34,355 nt of DNA from Promineifilum sp. (GCA_019454405.1 JACFOH010000018.1:8732-43086), one strand, 5' to 3'. Shown: positions 8,270 to 15,941, counted from the first letter of the stretch. Notes: generated by a model not told the origin, from the sequence alone. Program-made: numbers and translations.

Positions 8270-8635
8270 CTATAGCCCGAAATCTTCGCGCTGACGATCG
8301 ATCTCGATACCGACCGACTTGGCGAAACGCAACGCGCCGGGTTTCTCTACTCGAACTTGCACGCGTTCGATAGAAAATTCAGTCAAGATGAGCCGGGCTA
8401 TCTCTGTCACTAGCCGTTCGACCAGCAAGAAAGAAGAGTCCTCGACAAACTCGATGACACGCTTGCTGATCAATTTGTAGTTGGCCGCATCCTTGATGTC
8501 GTCGCTCTGGGCTGCGGCGCGAATGTCATGATACATGACGATGTTCAGTAGAATATCCTGCTTTTTGACCCGCTCATCCGGGTTAATTCCGATGATTCCA
8601 CGAAGCAATAAATCTTTGATGATGATCCGGTCCAT
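8270..8635 (-). CDS. folB: Dihydroneopterin aldolase
   Basis: This 121-residue enzyme cleaves dihydroneopterin to 6-hydroxymethyl-dihydropterin and glycolaldehyde, the step before FolK. Family features are the N-terminal strand D-R-I-I-I-K-D-L-L-L-R-G-I-I-G, the segment A-N-Y-K-L-I-S-K-R-V (the usual D-Y/N-Y site), S-F-L-L-V-E-R-L (Glu of the active site, normally L-I-E), and V-R-V-E-K-P-G-A-L (the K-P signature). The length is normal for this octamer-forming family. It lies 65 bp after the stop of the upstream lipoprotein gene on the same strand, so it may be cotranscribed with it or have its own weak promoter; no clear box is seen. Confidence 0.95.
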   Translation of the reverse strand: MDRIIIKDLLLRGIIGINPDERVKKQDILLNIVMYHDIRAAAQSDDIKDAANYKLISKRVIEFVEDSSFLLVERLVTEIARLILTEFSIERVQVRVEKPGALRFAKSVGIEIDRQREDFGL

Positions 8636-8700
8636 GAATGTCCTGTCCGATAGGAATAATATAAGTAACTGTAGCTCAAGCGTGGCCCATAAACAACCGG

Positions 8701-9810
8701 CTAGCCATCAGATGGCGGCTTTCCGTGGAGCGTGCCTTCCATATCCAGCATATAGCCAAATTCGGTGATGCTGGTGGTATTACGAATACGCACCCGGCGC
8801 CATTCAAATCGATCGTCAAAGCCGTGCCAGGTTCCGTTCATAGTGGTTACTGCGCCCCAATAGTCCAGCTCTTTCAGAATGGCGATGGTCTCATCGTTAT
8901 AGCGGCCGGCCGGATAGCAGAGATAACGCGGCCGGTAGCCGGTATGGGCGGCGAGGGTCTCTAGTGAGCCGAGGAGTTCATAAATGATCGAGTCGCGACT
9001 TTGCAATGTCAGGTCGGGGTGTGTTTTTGAGTGCGACTCAATTCGTTGGCCGGCCCGAGACATTTCCTCAATCATCTCCCAGCTCATATACCCTTCGCTC
9101 TTCAGATCGATTAACTCGGTGATGATGAAGAATGTGCCCTCGAAGCCGTACTCCTGGAGGATCGGGAACGCATTCTCGTAAGCATCGAGATACCCGTCAT
9201 CGAAGGTGATAATGACCGGCTTTTCAGGCAATGTAGCCCGGTTGACGATGGCTAACGACAAGGTGTTCAGATCGACCGGGGTGTAGCCATTCTCGCTCAG
9301 GAACGCCATCTGCTGCCGAAAATCGTCGGGCGACACGGAGAGGTCTACTCGATAAATGTCTGAGCCGGGCGGCGGCTCGCTAATATAATGGTACATTAAT
9401 ATGGGCACTTTTAGCGTCCAGCTATAGATGTCCATCGGCGTCGGCAGTGGCTCGCTCGTGGCCGTTTCAGATGGGATTAACTCGACCGTAGATTGTTCCT
9501 CTCCGACGATGAGGGGCGTTGGCGGGAAGGCCGCGGCCGTCTGCGTGGCTTGTACTGCGACTGTCAGGTCAATGGTCGCCGTCGGCGGAGGAGTGGGCGA
9601 GGCGGGCTGAACGGGTGTATCAGCCGGCGTCGGCAACGCTTTTGAGGTGGAGGGTGTGGCCGGTAGCGACACAGTAGGTACGGCCTCCACTTCCTGGACA
9701 GGGGGAGCGGCCACCGACTCGGGGGTGTGTTGCCCGCCACATGCGGTCAACACCGTGCCCGTGGCGAAGATAATACTTAATAGAACGCCGATACCGGATA
9801 AAGCTCTCAT
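8701..9810 (-). CDS. Polysaccharide deacetylase (NodB/CE4) lipoprotein
   Basis: This 369-residue exported lipoprotein has a signal peptide with lipobox L-T-A-C (lipidated C24). A low-complexity Pro/Thr/Ala linker of about 100 residues follows, then a CE4 deacetylase domain from about residue 135. The domain shows the metal triad D205 (T-F-D-D-G-Y), H260 and H264 (S-H-S-K-T-H), then R-Y-L-C-Y-P-A-G-R-Y-N. It is expected to remove acetyl groups from a cell-surface glycan. The frame is open up to 9891, but ATG 9810 directly begins the signal peptide and has AAAGGTG upstream. A TTGACG-17-TATTCT promoter precedes it by about 46 nt. The true substrate is unknown. Confidence 0.9.
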   Translation of the reverse strand: MRALSGIGVLLSIIFATGTVLTACGGQHTPESVAAPPVQEVEAVPTVSLPATPSTSKALPTPADTPVQPASPTPPPTATIDLTVAVQATQTAAAFPPTPLIVGEEQSTVELIPSETATSEPLPTPMDIYSWTLKVPILMYHYISEPPPGSDIYRVDLSVSPDDFRQQMAFLSENGYTPVDLNTLSLAIVNRATLPEKPVIITFDDGYLDAYENAFPILQEYGFEGTFFIITELIDLKSEGYMSWEMIEEMSRAGQRIESHSKTHPDLTLQSRDSIIYELLGSLETLAAHTGYRPRYLCYPAGRYNDETIAILKELDYWGAVTTMNGTWHGFDDRFEWRRVRIRNTTSITEFGYMLDMEGTLHGKPPSDG

Positions 9811-9862
9811 CGACACCTTTGTTGCCCGGAGAACCCAAGCAGTAAAATACATAACGCCTGCC

Positions 9863-9891
9863 AGAATAGCCAAGCCCCCGGTCTCCGTCAA
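9863..9891 (-). promoter_or_regulatory. Promoter of the polysaccharide deacetylase gene
   Basis: The minus strand reads TTGACG (9891-9886), a 17-bp spacer and TATTCT (9868-9863). The expected start near 9856 gives a leader of about 46 nt to ATG 9810. It is divergent from the erpA promoter. Confidence 0.6.
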
Positions 9892-9981
9892 GGAAATATC
9901 ACCGGGCTGTTACGATGACCGGGCGGATCGGAGGAATCGCCTGCGGTGACTCGATGATTATGATGAAATTCTTGATAAGAA

Positions 9982-10010
9982 TTGACATCTATTGGTCACG
10001 TTGCTAGAAT
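9982..10010 (+). promoter_or_regulatory. erpA promoter, near-consensus with extended -10
   Basis: TTGACA (9982-9987), a 17-bp spacer and TAGAAT (10005-10010), with TG-C directly before the -10 box. The expected start is near 10017, giving a leader of about 46 nt. This is one of the strongest promoters in the window. Confidence 0.85.
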
Positions 10011-10062
10011 CCCCCCGAAATCATTCAAAGGCGGTCGTTGTCTTTGAGAAGAGGGTTGAAAC

Positions 10063-10476
10063 ATGACGGATATCCAGGAACTAGAGCAGATTCAAACAGA
10101 GACCGTTTATTTGACTGACGCGGCCGCGAATACCGTCCGTGAACTTCTGATCCAGAAGAATGTGCCCGACTATGGCCTGCGCGTCTTCGTGGCCGGCGGC
10201 GGGTGCTCCGGCATGCAATATGGCATGGCTCTGGAGGCCGAAGCCCGTAGTTATGACCATGTTATTGAATATGGTGATGTCAAGATCTTTGTTGACCCCA
10301 CCAGCATGATGTACCTCGACCGGGCGACGATTGACTATGTTGACAGCATCATGGGAGGCGGTTTCAAGATCGAGAACCCCAATGCGGTGACCTCCTGTGG
10401 CTGTGGCACGTCCTTTAAGACGGAAGATGGCGGTGGTTATTCCGAGGCGGGCGGCTGCGGTTGCGGCGGCCACTGA
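10063..10476 (+). CDS. erpA: Iron-sulfur cluster insertion protein, A-type carrier (ErpA/IscA)
   Basis: This 137-residue A-type carrier receives Fe-S clusters from a scaffold and delivers them to target enzymes. The three ligand cysteines are C48 (G-G-G-C-S-G-M-Q-Y) and C112 and C114 (S-C-G-C-G-T-S-F). The domain starts at about residue 15 with V-Y-L-T-D-A-A-A. After the usual end it has a Gly-rich tail with a second Cys pair, C132 and C134, in G-G-C-G-C-G-G-H at the C-terminus. The start is supported by an AGAGGG Shine-Dalgarno. It is a single-gene unit bounded by a strong promoter and a hairpin terminator. The exact subfamily (ErpA, IscA, SufA) cannot be settled by eye. Confidence 0.93.
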   Translation: MTDIQELEQIQTETVYLTDAAANTVRELLIQKNVPDYGLRVFVAGGGCSGMQYGMALEAEARSYDHVIEYGDVKIFVDPTSMMYLDRATIDYVDSIMGGGFKIENPNAVTSCGCGTSFKTEDGGGYSEAGGCGCGGH

Positions 10477-10501
10477 TAAACCTGGCCAATTTGACAGTAT
10501 G

Positions 10502-10540
10502 AAGGGCGCGAGTCGAAAGGCTGTCGCCCTTTTTTGTTTT
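10502..10540 (+). terminator. Intrinsic terminator after erpA
   Basis: The 7-bp arms AAGGGCG (10502-10508) and CGCCCTT (10525-10531) enclose a second small stem AGTC/GGCT closed by a GAAA tetraloop. A T-rich run continues to 10540. This is a classic rho-independent terminator. Confidence 0.9.
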
Positions 10541-10567
10541 ATTTAATACAAGCGGGATGAAATAGAG

Positions 10568-10948
10568 ATGACCATGCGATATTTCACCGTCGAGGAAGCT
10601 AACGCGGCTCTTCCTGAGTTGGAGCCGATCGTCGGCCGTATGCTTGAGCTACGTCGCCGCATTAGCCATCAAAGTCAAAGCGCCAAGGGCTTGTTATCCA
10701 GCCTTCAGAGCGACTTCGGCGGCCCTGAAGTATCCCAATTGGTCGTTGATTTTGAAGAGATCGATTTGCTGGTCAAGCGTCTCAGCTCTTATGGTTGCGT
10801 TCTGAAGAGTATAGATTCCGGCCTGGTCGACTTCCTCTGCGAGCGTGACGGACGCGACGTTTATCTTTGCTGGCGGCTGGGGGAGCCTTCGGTTCAATAT
10901 TACCATGAGATCCATACCGGGTATCAGGATCGGATGGCGATCGAGTAG
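10568..10948 (+). CDS. DUF2203 family protein
   Basis: This small cytosolic protein of 126 residues matches the DUF2203 pattern. It has an N-terminal Y-F-T-V-E-E-A-N-A-A-L-P-E-L, a central helical segment, then G-L-V-D-F, a short R-D-G-R-D-V-Y-L-C-W-R-L-G-E-P signature, and an ending Y-Y-H-E-I-H-T-G-Y. The biochemical role of the family is not established. It follows the erpA terminator by 28 bp, so it probably has its own promoter, but none stands out in the short AT-rich gap. The start may be ATG 10568 or ATG 10574; the difference is two residues. Confidence 0.85.
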   Translation: MTMRYFTVEEANAALPELEPIVGRMLELRRRISHQSQSAKGLLSSLQSDFGGPEVSQLVVDFEEIDLLVKRLSSYGCVLKSIDSGLVDFLCERDGRDVYLCWRLGEPSVQYYHEIHTGYQDRMAIE

Positions 10949-11005
10949 TCTTGCATCCTGCACTCGGGGACGGGATTGTCTACTGACGGGAGGCACTTTT
11001 CAACC

Positions 11006-12487
11006 CTATCGGCCGGCGTGTCGTTGAATAAAGACTGCGGCTTCGTCGCGCGTGCTTACTTCCCCGGCGGCTTGGGCCTCTTCCAGGAGGCGCAGCAGGC
11101 GGCCGACCTCGTGCCCCGGCGGTATATTCGCCAGCTCCATCACCGCCTGACCGTCCAGCAGCCGCGGCGGGGCGATGGTCTGCTCATAATCCTCAAAGTA
11201 CGTTCCGAATAGTACTCTAATGGTAGCTAGCAGCGCTTTCCAGTCCTGTTCGCCGCCGATACCGTCATATGTTGCCAGATGGTCGGCCAGCGCCAGTAGC
11301 CCGACGTCCTGACCTGCCTCGTGTAGAGTCTTGTAATAACGGTAGGCGGCCCGCCGGCTGGGCAGCCGGCCATCCTGAGTCAGGTAAAGCGGCCGCATAT
11401 GCCCACCGACGATATGTCGTACTCTACGGACAGCTTCGTTGCTAAAGCCGAACGATGACAACCTCTCGCCGGCGATATCCGCGCCTGCCTCATCATGGCC
11501 TGTAAAACGGATACGGCCATCGGGATCGATTGTTTGGGTGGCCGCCTTGCCGGCGTCGTGGAATAGACCGCCCCATCGCAGGAGCAATCGCCCTTTGAAT
11601 CCGCCGTCCACGGACTTGTCTAAATGTTCGCATAATTCGGTTCGATAAGGCTTTATGAGCTGTTCGACCTCTTCGCTCCACGTGACCGTCACGGGCCTCC
11701 CATCGACCAGCCGCTCTATTTGCGCCAGATAGCGCAAAACAGTCAGGGTATGCTGGAGGGCACCCTCATGGTGTGGGGAGGATTGAGCTATGCCATCAAG
11801 TGCGGCGATCTCGGGTAGTGCTGGCGCGAGCAGGCCCAATTCATGCAACAAGGCAATTCCCGCGTGCGGCTCATCAACTGATAACAGTTGCGAGAGTTCA
11901 TCGCGAATCCTCTCGGCGGATGTTCGTTCGGGCAAGGTAGGCGCGATGGCCTGAGCCGCAGCGCGCGTCTCCGCTGTTAACCTAAAACCCAATTGGACAG
12001 AAAACCTGGCTGCCCGCAGCGCTCGCACTGGATCGTCAGCGATTGTGTGCTCATGAACAACGCGAATATCCTTCGTCGCCAAGTCATCCAGCCCTTTATG
12101 GAGATCGATGATGTCTTCGATCGAGTGGCCATCGGCTGGCATCGCCAGGGCGTTGATCGTGAAGTCGCGGCCGAGCAGATCGTCTTCGAGAGTCGAGCCA
12201 CGAAAACGTGCGATATCGAGCGTTGTCCCTTCCTCCAATACGAGGATGCGGCCGACATCTCGTTTGACGTCCATCGCGTAGGCGGGATAACCGAGCGCGT
12301 TGGCCAGCCGGAAGGTCAAAGCGATGGCTCCCGAAGGCACGGCTAGATCGATGTCGTGGTTGGCTCTCCCCAGGACCGCGTCACGTACCGCTCCCCCGAC
12401 GACATAGACTGGCGTCTCCTCCGCTGCAAGGAGCGGGCGAAGTCGATCCATCAAGGGTGTCAGCGATAAGCCTTCTATTTCGGTCAC
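11006..12487 (-). CDS. cca: CCA-adding / poly(A) polymerase family nucleotidyltransferase with HD domain
   Basis: This protein of about 493 residues is a class II nucleotidyltransferase, probably adding or repairing the CCA end of tRNA. The head domain shows V-G-G-A-V-R-D (30-36) and the catalytic D-I-D (45-47). These are followed by R-F-R-G, G-R-D-F-T-I-N-A-L-A and the R-A-x-R-F helix of the neck (D-D-P-V-R-A-L-R-A-A-R-F). A C-terminal HD phosphohydrolase-like domain contains L-F-H-D-A-G-K with HD at 310-311. I chose GTG 12487; a TTG at 12520 in the same frame would overlap the hpt stop by 8 bp. It is the last gene of the tdk-hpt-cca unit. CCA-adding versus poly(A) activity cannot be told by eye. 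Confidence 0.88.
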   Translation of the reverse strand: MTEIEGLSLTPLMDRLRPLLAAEETPVYVVGGAVRDAVLGRANHDIDLAVPSGAIALTFRLANALGYPAYAMDVKRDVGRILVLEEGTTLDIARFRGSTLEDDLLGRDFTINALAMPADGHSIEDIIDLHKGLDDLATKDIRVVHEHTIADDPVRALRAARFSVQLGFRLTAETRAAAQAIAPTLPERTSAERIRDELSQLLSVDEPHAGIALLHELGLLAPALPEIAALDGIAQSSPHHEGALQHTLTVLRYLAQIERLVDGRPVTVTWSEEVEQLIKPYRTELCEHLDKSVDGGFKGRLLLRWGGLFHDAGKAATQTIDPDGRIRFTGHDEAGADIAGERLSSFGFSNEAVRRVRHIVGGHMRPLYLTQDGRLPSRRAAYRYYKTLHEAGQDVGLLALADHLATYDGIGGEQDWKALLATIRVLFGTYFEDYEQTIAPPRLLDGQAVMELANIPPGHEVGRLLRLLEEAQAAGEVSTRDEAAVFIQRHAGR

Positions 12488-12512
12488 ATTATTCCGGCCG
12501 CCAAGGCCGAGT

Positions 12513-13073
12513 CTATGCAAACAAGTGGGCGAATACTGCTGGTTTCAGGATAGCGATGAACGGCAGATTGCGATAGATCTCATCAAAGTCCAGTCCGTAG
12601 CCGACGACGAACTCGTCGGGGATATCGAAACCGATGTAATCTACCTCTACGTCGATCTCACGGCGAGCGGGCTTGTTCAGTAAGGTGCAGATTCGTAACG
12701 ACGCAGGCGACCGTGCCATAAGATTTCGGCGCATATAGTTGAGCGTCTGGCCGCTGTCGATGATATCTTCGATGATAAGGACGTTTCGATTTTCGATGGG
12801 CGCCTTCAAGTCCATGATGATCTGCACCGCGCCCATGCTGGTCGTGCCCTTGCCATAGCTGGAAATGCCCATGAAATCGATGCTATGAGGGCGCTTCAAT
12901 GAGCGGGAAATGTCGGATAGAAAGATATACGCTCCCTTCAGGACGCAAATCAGCAGTAGATCGTCCTGGTCGGCGTAATCAGACTCGATTTGAGCAGCCA
13001 GCGCCTTGACCCTGGCCTGCAGCGTTGCCTCGTCGATGAGTATGTTATCAATATCAGCCCAGATATCACGCAT
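12513..13073 (-). CDS. hpt: Hypoxanthine phosphoribosyltransferase
   Basis: This 186-residue purine salvage enzyme forms IMP (and often GMP) from hypoxanthine or guanine and PRPP. The PRPP-binding loop [13 protein letters not shown] lies at 98-110. V-L-K-G-A-Y-I-F near residue 45 and [17 protein letters not shown] (the family C-terminal signature) are also present. ATG 13073 is chosen because it gives the normal N-terminus and is preceded by GGGGAGGAG; the open frame reaching 13190 lies inside tdk. Its start overlaps the tdk stop by 8 bp, so the two salvage genes are translationally coupled. Confidence 0.95.
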   Translation of the reverse strand: MRDIWADIDNILIDEATLQARVKALAAQIESDYADQDDLLLICVLKGAYIFLSDISRSLKRPHSIDFMGISSYGKGTTSMGAVQIIMDLKAPIENRNVLIIEDIIDSGQTLNYMRRNLMARSPASLRICTLLNKPARREIDVEVDYIGFDIPDEFVVGYGLDFDEIYRNLPFIAILKPAVFAHLFA

Positions 13074-13698
13074 GGCTCTGCTCCTCCCCTTCCGCGATGG
13101 CGGATTCTGAAGCGGGTAAAACTTGATGGCATTGGCGACAGCGCGCTTCGTACACTTCGGCCGCGCCGACCAGTACGATCGGATCATCAAATGCCGCCGG
13201 CCTGCCTTCGATCAAGCGTTGGGTGCGGCTGGCGTCTTCGCCACAAATGACACAGATGGCGTGTAATTTGTGAACGTCCTCAGCCCGAGCCAGAAGGGCG
13301 GGCATCGGGCCAAACGGAAGCCCTCGAAAATCCATATCCAGACCGGCACAAATCACTCTCTTGCCGTCTTCCGCCAGCCTTTCACATACCTCGACGATGC
13401 CCTCATCGAAGAATTGTATCTCATCGATCCCGACTACGTCGGTTTCAGGGTCCAGCAGATCGAAAATATCACTCGATAATTCTACGGGCTGGGCTTCGAA
13501 ATACAGGCCGTTATGAGACGTCACCTTTTCGAGGTTGTAACGGGAATCGACGGCCGGCTTGAAAGCTTGCACCTGCTGGCGAGCGATGACGGCCCTTCGC
13601 AGCCGGCGGATCATCTCTTCTGTCTTGCCGCTGAACATACTTCCACAAATGAGTTCGATCCGGCCACGTGGGTGAGTAACGTGCGATGGCGGGGTCAT
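13066..13698 (-). CDS. tdk: Thymidine kinase
   Basis: This type II thymidine kinase of 210 residues phosphorylates thymidine to dTMP for salvage. It shows the P-loop G-S-M-F-S-G-K-T (19-26), the Walker B-like [11 protein letters not shown], the lasso region [11 protein letters not shown], and a zinc site made of C-V-I-C and C-R-Q-C-H. ATG 13698 is preferred over ATG 13704 because the AGGAG sequence lies 6 nt before it. The gene starts only a few bases after the T tract of the hairpin that ends the ribosomal protein unit, so it may depend partly on read-through. It is followed by hpt. Confidence 0.95.
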   Translation of the reverse strand: MTPPSHVTHPRGRIELICGSMFSGKTEEMIRRLRRAVIARQQVQAFKPAVDSRYNLEKVTSHNGLYFEAQPVELSSDIFDLLDPETDVVGIDEIQFFDEGIVEVCERLAEDGKRVICAGLDMDFRGLPFGPMPALLARAEDVHKLHAICVICGEDASRTQRLIEGRPAAFDDPIVLVGAAEVYEARCRQCHQVLPASESAIAEGEEQSHA

Positions 13699-13710
13699 GG
13701 GCATCTCCTG

Positions 13711-13750
13711 AATAATAAAAGGGCTGACACGTATTAAAACGTATCAGCCC
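13711..13750 (-). terminator. Intrinsic terminator after the rplU-rpmA-rpmE unit
   Basis: On the minus strand GGGCTGA and ACGT arms pair with ACGT and TCAGCCC (13750-13744/13742-13739 with 13732-13729/13727-13721) around a 6-nt loop. The tract TTTTATTATT (13720-13711) follows. It ends about 6 nt before the tdk Shine-Dalgarno and could also tune tdk expression. Confidence 0.88.
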
Positions 13751-13814
13751 TATTATCCTCTCAATCGAGTTTTCTTACAAAACCGGATCGCGCCATTTGG
13801 CGGCCGGATGACGA

Positions 13815-14261
13815 TTAGTCGATCAATTCTTCGTCACGCATGTAGCGCTTGATCTTGATGAGCGCTGTTTGGCCGATGCCCTGGAGCGCCAGGATCTCAT
13901 CGTCCCCTTGCTTCAAGAGCTTCAAGACGTCGCCCACAGTGGTCAGCCCCGCCTGTGTTAACGCGTTGTTGGCGCGCGTGCCGAGCTCCATCTCTTCAAT
14001 GCTGAAGTTTTCCGGATTTCGGCGCTGTTTCACAGTTTCGGTATGGGTCTGGATTTCTTCCCGTTTCTGCAGACGTCGCATGAAGCGATCGACCTGTCCC
14101 TCGGTGTCCATCAGACGCTGCGTACCGGTGTAGAAAGGATGAGTGCCCGACCAGACTTCGACCGAGATCTCCGGCTTGGTTGAGCCGACGGTCATGACGA
14201 CCTCACCTTCGACGATGACCTTGGCGTTAGGGTACCATTTTGGATGAATGGATTCCTTCAT
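13815..14261 (-). CDS. rpmE: Ribosomal protein bL31 fused to an alpha-CTD-like helix-hairpin-helix domain
   Basis: This protein of 148 residues is twice the usual bL31 length. Residues 1-65 are bL31: M-K-E-S-I-H-P-K-W-Y, V-E-V-W-S-G-T-H-P-F-Y-T-G, then D-T-E-G-Q-V-D-R-F-M-R-R. All four zinc cysteines of the C+ type are absent (W and T replace the pair in V-E-V-C-S-x-C-H-P-F), so it is a zinc-free form. After a charged linker (66-85), residues 86-143 read F-S-I-E-E-M-E-L-G-T-R-A-N-N-A-L, then L-T-T-V-G-D-V-L and L-Q-G-I-G-Q-T-A-L-I-K-I-K. This closely matches the RNA polymerase alpha C-terminal domain pattern (I-x-x-L-x-L-S-x-R-x-x-N-x-L, then T-V-x-D-L, then G-x-x-S-L-x-E-I). It is the third gene of the rplU-rpmA-rpmE unit and starts 6 bp after rpmA. 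The function of the added domain is unknown. Confidence 0.9.
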   Translation of the reverse strand: MKESIHPKWYPNAKVIVEGEVVMTVGSTKPEISVEVWSGTHPFYTGTQRLMDTEGQVDRFMRRLQKREEIQTHTETVKQRRNPENFSIEEMELGTRANNALTQAGLTTVGDVLKLLKQGDDEILALQGIGQTALIKIKRYMRDEELID

Positions 14262-14267
14262 GGCGGC

Positions 14268-14540
14268 TTACTCTCCCGCGGCTTCCAGTTGTGCCGGATA
14301 AACGCTGACGACCTTACGGCCGAAACGATGTTCAAATGTTACCTGTCCGTCGATCAGGGAGTAGATGGTATAGTCGCTACCCACACCGACGTTATTTCCA
14401 GGGCGATATTTCGTTCCCTTCTGGCGGACGATAATGGTACCGGGGCCGACATACTCGCCACCGTAGCGCTTGATGCCCAGGCGCTTGGCGTTGCTGTCGC
14501 GACCGTTACGGGTTGATCCGCCACCTTTCTTGTGTGCCAT
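14268..14540 (-). CDS. rpmA: Ribosomal protein bL27
   Basis: This 90-residue protein of the large ribosomal subunit has an N-terminal tail that reaches towards the peptidyl transferase centre. It starts [16 protein letters not shown], followed by the signature [11 protein letters not shown] and [12 protein letters not shown]. The N-terminus lacks the Firmicutes-type extension that is removed by a protease. It sits 32 bp downstream of rplU and 6 bp before rpmE. AGGAG precedes the start. Confidence 0.98.
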   Translation of the reverse strand: MAHKKGGGSTRNGRDSNAKRLGIKRYGGEYVGPGTIIVRQKGTKYRPGNNVGVGSDYTIYSLIDGQVTFEHRFGRKVVSVYPAQLEAAGE

Positions 14541-14572
14541 GTTATAACTCTCCTAAGCTTTTCCCGTTTGGA

Positions 14573-14887
14573 TTACCCGGCGACGATCTCGTCAATGCGC
14601 AGGCGCGTATAATCCTGCCGATGACCACGACGTCTGCGATAGCGGTGCTTTGAGCGGTATTTCCAGACGAAAATCTTCTTGCCCCGATATTGTTCGACAA
14701 CAGTCGCTTTAACAGTGGCTCCGGATACGGTCGGCCGACCCACCTGCACGGAATCCCCGTTGGCGATCAGCAACACGTCATTCAGTTCCACCTGGTCACC
14801 GACTTCATAAGGCAACTTCTCTACGGAGAAGGTGTTGCCTTCTTCGGCGCGGTATTGCCGGCCACCACTCTCTACAATAGCGTACAC
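14573..14887 (-). CDS. rplU: Ribosomal protein bL21
   Basis: This 104-residue large-subunit protein starts with the family sequence (V)Y-A-I-V-E-S-G-G-R-Q-Y and ends with K-K-I-F-V-W-K-Y-R-S-K-H-R-Y-R-R-R-R-G-H-R-Q. The start codon is GTG 14887, preceded by GGAGGT at ideal spacing; the frame is open to 14938, but that part lacks family similarity. It is the first gene of a unit driven by a perfect consensus promoter, and its leader is unusually long and structured. Confidence 0.97.
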   Translation of the reverse strand: MYAIVESGGRQYRAEEGNTFSVEKLPYEVGDQVELNDVLLIANGDSVQVGRPTVSGATVKATVVEQYRGKKIFVWKYRSKHRYRRRRGHRQDYTRLRIDEIVAG

Positions 14888-14996
14888 GTTAACCTCCAAA
14901 AAGAACCGGCAACCTTGTCCGGCGCCGGTGTTCGTCAATATGACTTGTTGTTCATGACGCGCGATGCAGGCGTGGTTGGTGAACCCACATCACGCG
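14888..14996 (-). promoter_or_regulatory. Structured leader of rplU with a terminator-like hairpin (possible L21-type leader)
   Basis: The predicted mRNA leader is about 110 nt. At its 5' end GCGTGATG (14995-14988) pairs with CATCGCGC (14966-14959), an 8-bp stem with one G-U pair and an inner GGTT/AACC. Near its 3' end ACCGGC (14929-14924) pairs with GCCGGT (14910-14905) and is followed by TCTTTTT and then GGAGGT, so the stem and T run sit just before the Shine-Dalgarno. This layout suggests attenuation or autogenous control. An L21 leader is known in Bacillus; similarity to it was not tested. Confidence 0.55.
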
Positions 14997-15003
14997 AACT
15001 CGA

Positions 15004-15032
15004 ATTATAGAATGGAATCGGCGCCTTGTCAA
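15004..15032 (-). promoter_or_regulatory. Consensus sigma-70 promoter of rplU-rpmA-rpmE
   Basis: The minus strand reads TTGACA (15032-15027), a spacer of exactly 17 bp and TATAAT (15009-15004): a perfect match to the housekeeping consensus. Start is expected near 14997. It is the strongest promoter in the window, as expected for ribosomal protein genes. Confidence 0.93.
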
Positions 15033-15124
15033 AACTTTTTTGGTTGTTGGTCGCCTGGCTAACGATTATGCTTTGCCGGCACGGGGCGCCCAGGCCTGCC
15101 CGGTTCGTCATCCACCGGCGCTTT

Positions 15125-15133
15125 TGTTATACT
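15125..15133 (+). promoter_or_regulatory. Promoter of the ECF sigma factor gene
   Basis: TG-T-TATACT is an extended -10 box with one mismatch. A weak TTCGTC-like -35 lies at about the right distance. The start should fall near 15140, a few nucleotides before ATG 15147. Confidence 0.5.
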
Positions 15134-15146
15134 GCCCGCTATTCCG

Positions 15147-15830
15147 ATGGCTTTGCCGAGAGAGGCTCAAGAGGTTGGCGACGTAAGTATGGCAGATAAA
15201 CCAGTCGATTCAAATAATGATGAGTCGGCTTTGATCGAGCATGCCAAGTCCGATCAAGACGCTTTCGGCCAACTTTATGAGCGCTATTCACAGCGGATCT
15301 ACCAATATATCTATTATCGTACCAGTAGTGACGCCGACGCGGAGGATTTGACGGCCAAGGTTTTCATGCGAGCCTGGCAGCACATGCCTAATTATGATGA
15401 TCGCGGCGTTCCGTTCTCTGCCTGGCTCTATCGCATTGCCCACAATCTTGTCGCTAATTGGCACCGGGATCGCAGCCGTCGCAAGATTATCTCTCTCGAC
15501 GATCTAAGTCGCTGGCAGGTGAACGAAAACGGACCTGAAGCGGCCATGTTGCTGGCCGAAGATCGGGCGGCATTGTTGCGCGTCGTTCGTCGCCTGCCGT
15601 CTGACCGTCAGGAGTTGCTTGCATTAAAATTCGTAGAGCACCTGTCCAATGCTGAGATAGGCGCCGTTATGGGGCGTAGCGAAGGGGCGATTAAGTCTCT
15701 CTATCATCGTACCTTGCTGGCCTTACGTGAAGAACTGCAACAGGAGATGCCCACCGCTCCCAAGGGATCGCCCATCCGTCGTTTACTAGGGCGGCTGGGC
15801 GAGCGCGGGAGTGCACGCGAATCTGATTGA
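15147..15830 (+). CDS. ECF-type RNA polymerase sigma factor (sigma-70 family)
   Basis: This group IV sigma factor of up to 227 residues binds core RNA polymerase and redirects it to special promoters. Region 2 is seen as A-F-G-Q-L-Y-E-R-Y-S-Q-R-I-Y-Q-Y-I, D-A-E-D-L-T-A-K-V-F and F-S-A-W-L-Y-R-I-A-H-N-L. Region 4 shows L-P-S-D-R-Q-E-L-L-A-L-K-F and a helix-turn-helix A-E-I-G-A-V-M-G-R-S-E-G-A-I-K-S-L. There is no SnoaL or other C-terminal addition. The start may be ATG 15147 (almost leaderless) or ATG 15189 (M-A-D-K-P-V), which gives 213 residues. No anti-sigma factor with a zinc-finger domain follows; the next gene encodes a membrane protein. The regulon is unknown; the downstream oxidase cluster is a possible target by position only. 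Confidence 0.9.
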   Translation: MALPREAQEVGDVSMADKPVDSNNDESALIEHAKSDQDAFGQLYERYSQRIYQYIYYRTSSDADAEDLTAKVFMRAWQHMPNYDDRGVPFSAWLYRIAHNLVANWHRDRSRRKIISLDDLSRWQVNENGPEAAMLLAEDRAALLRVVRRLPSDRQELLALKFVEHLSNAEIGAVMGRSEGAIKSLYHRTLLALREELQQEMPTAPKGSPIRRLLGRLGERGSARESD

Positions 15831-15941
15831 TGATCGACTTTTATACTCCTATTGCTAAAGAAATATTTGTGATAGTATATGGTCGCTCTGAGCGATAGCG
15901 CTTGATATAAGGCATGCCATAAACTTTTGGGAGATGGTCTC

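Noticed and set aside
14888..14938. 17-residue N-terminal extension of rplU
   Set aside because: bL21 begins at the (V)Y-A-I-V segment; GTG 14887 has a perfect Shine-Dalgarno and the extension overlaps the leader hairpin.
15011..15110. Promoter of the unknown membrane protein or coxB in weak AT boxes
   Set aside because: The candidate boxes near 15850-15878 and 16805-16880 have poor spacing or several mismatches, so no coxB promoter is claimed.
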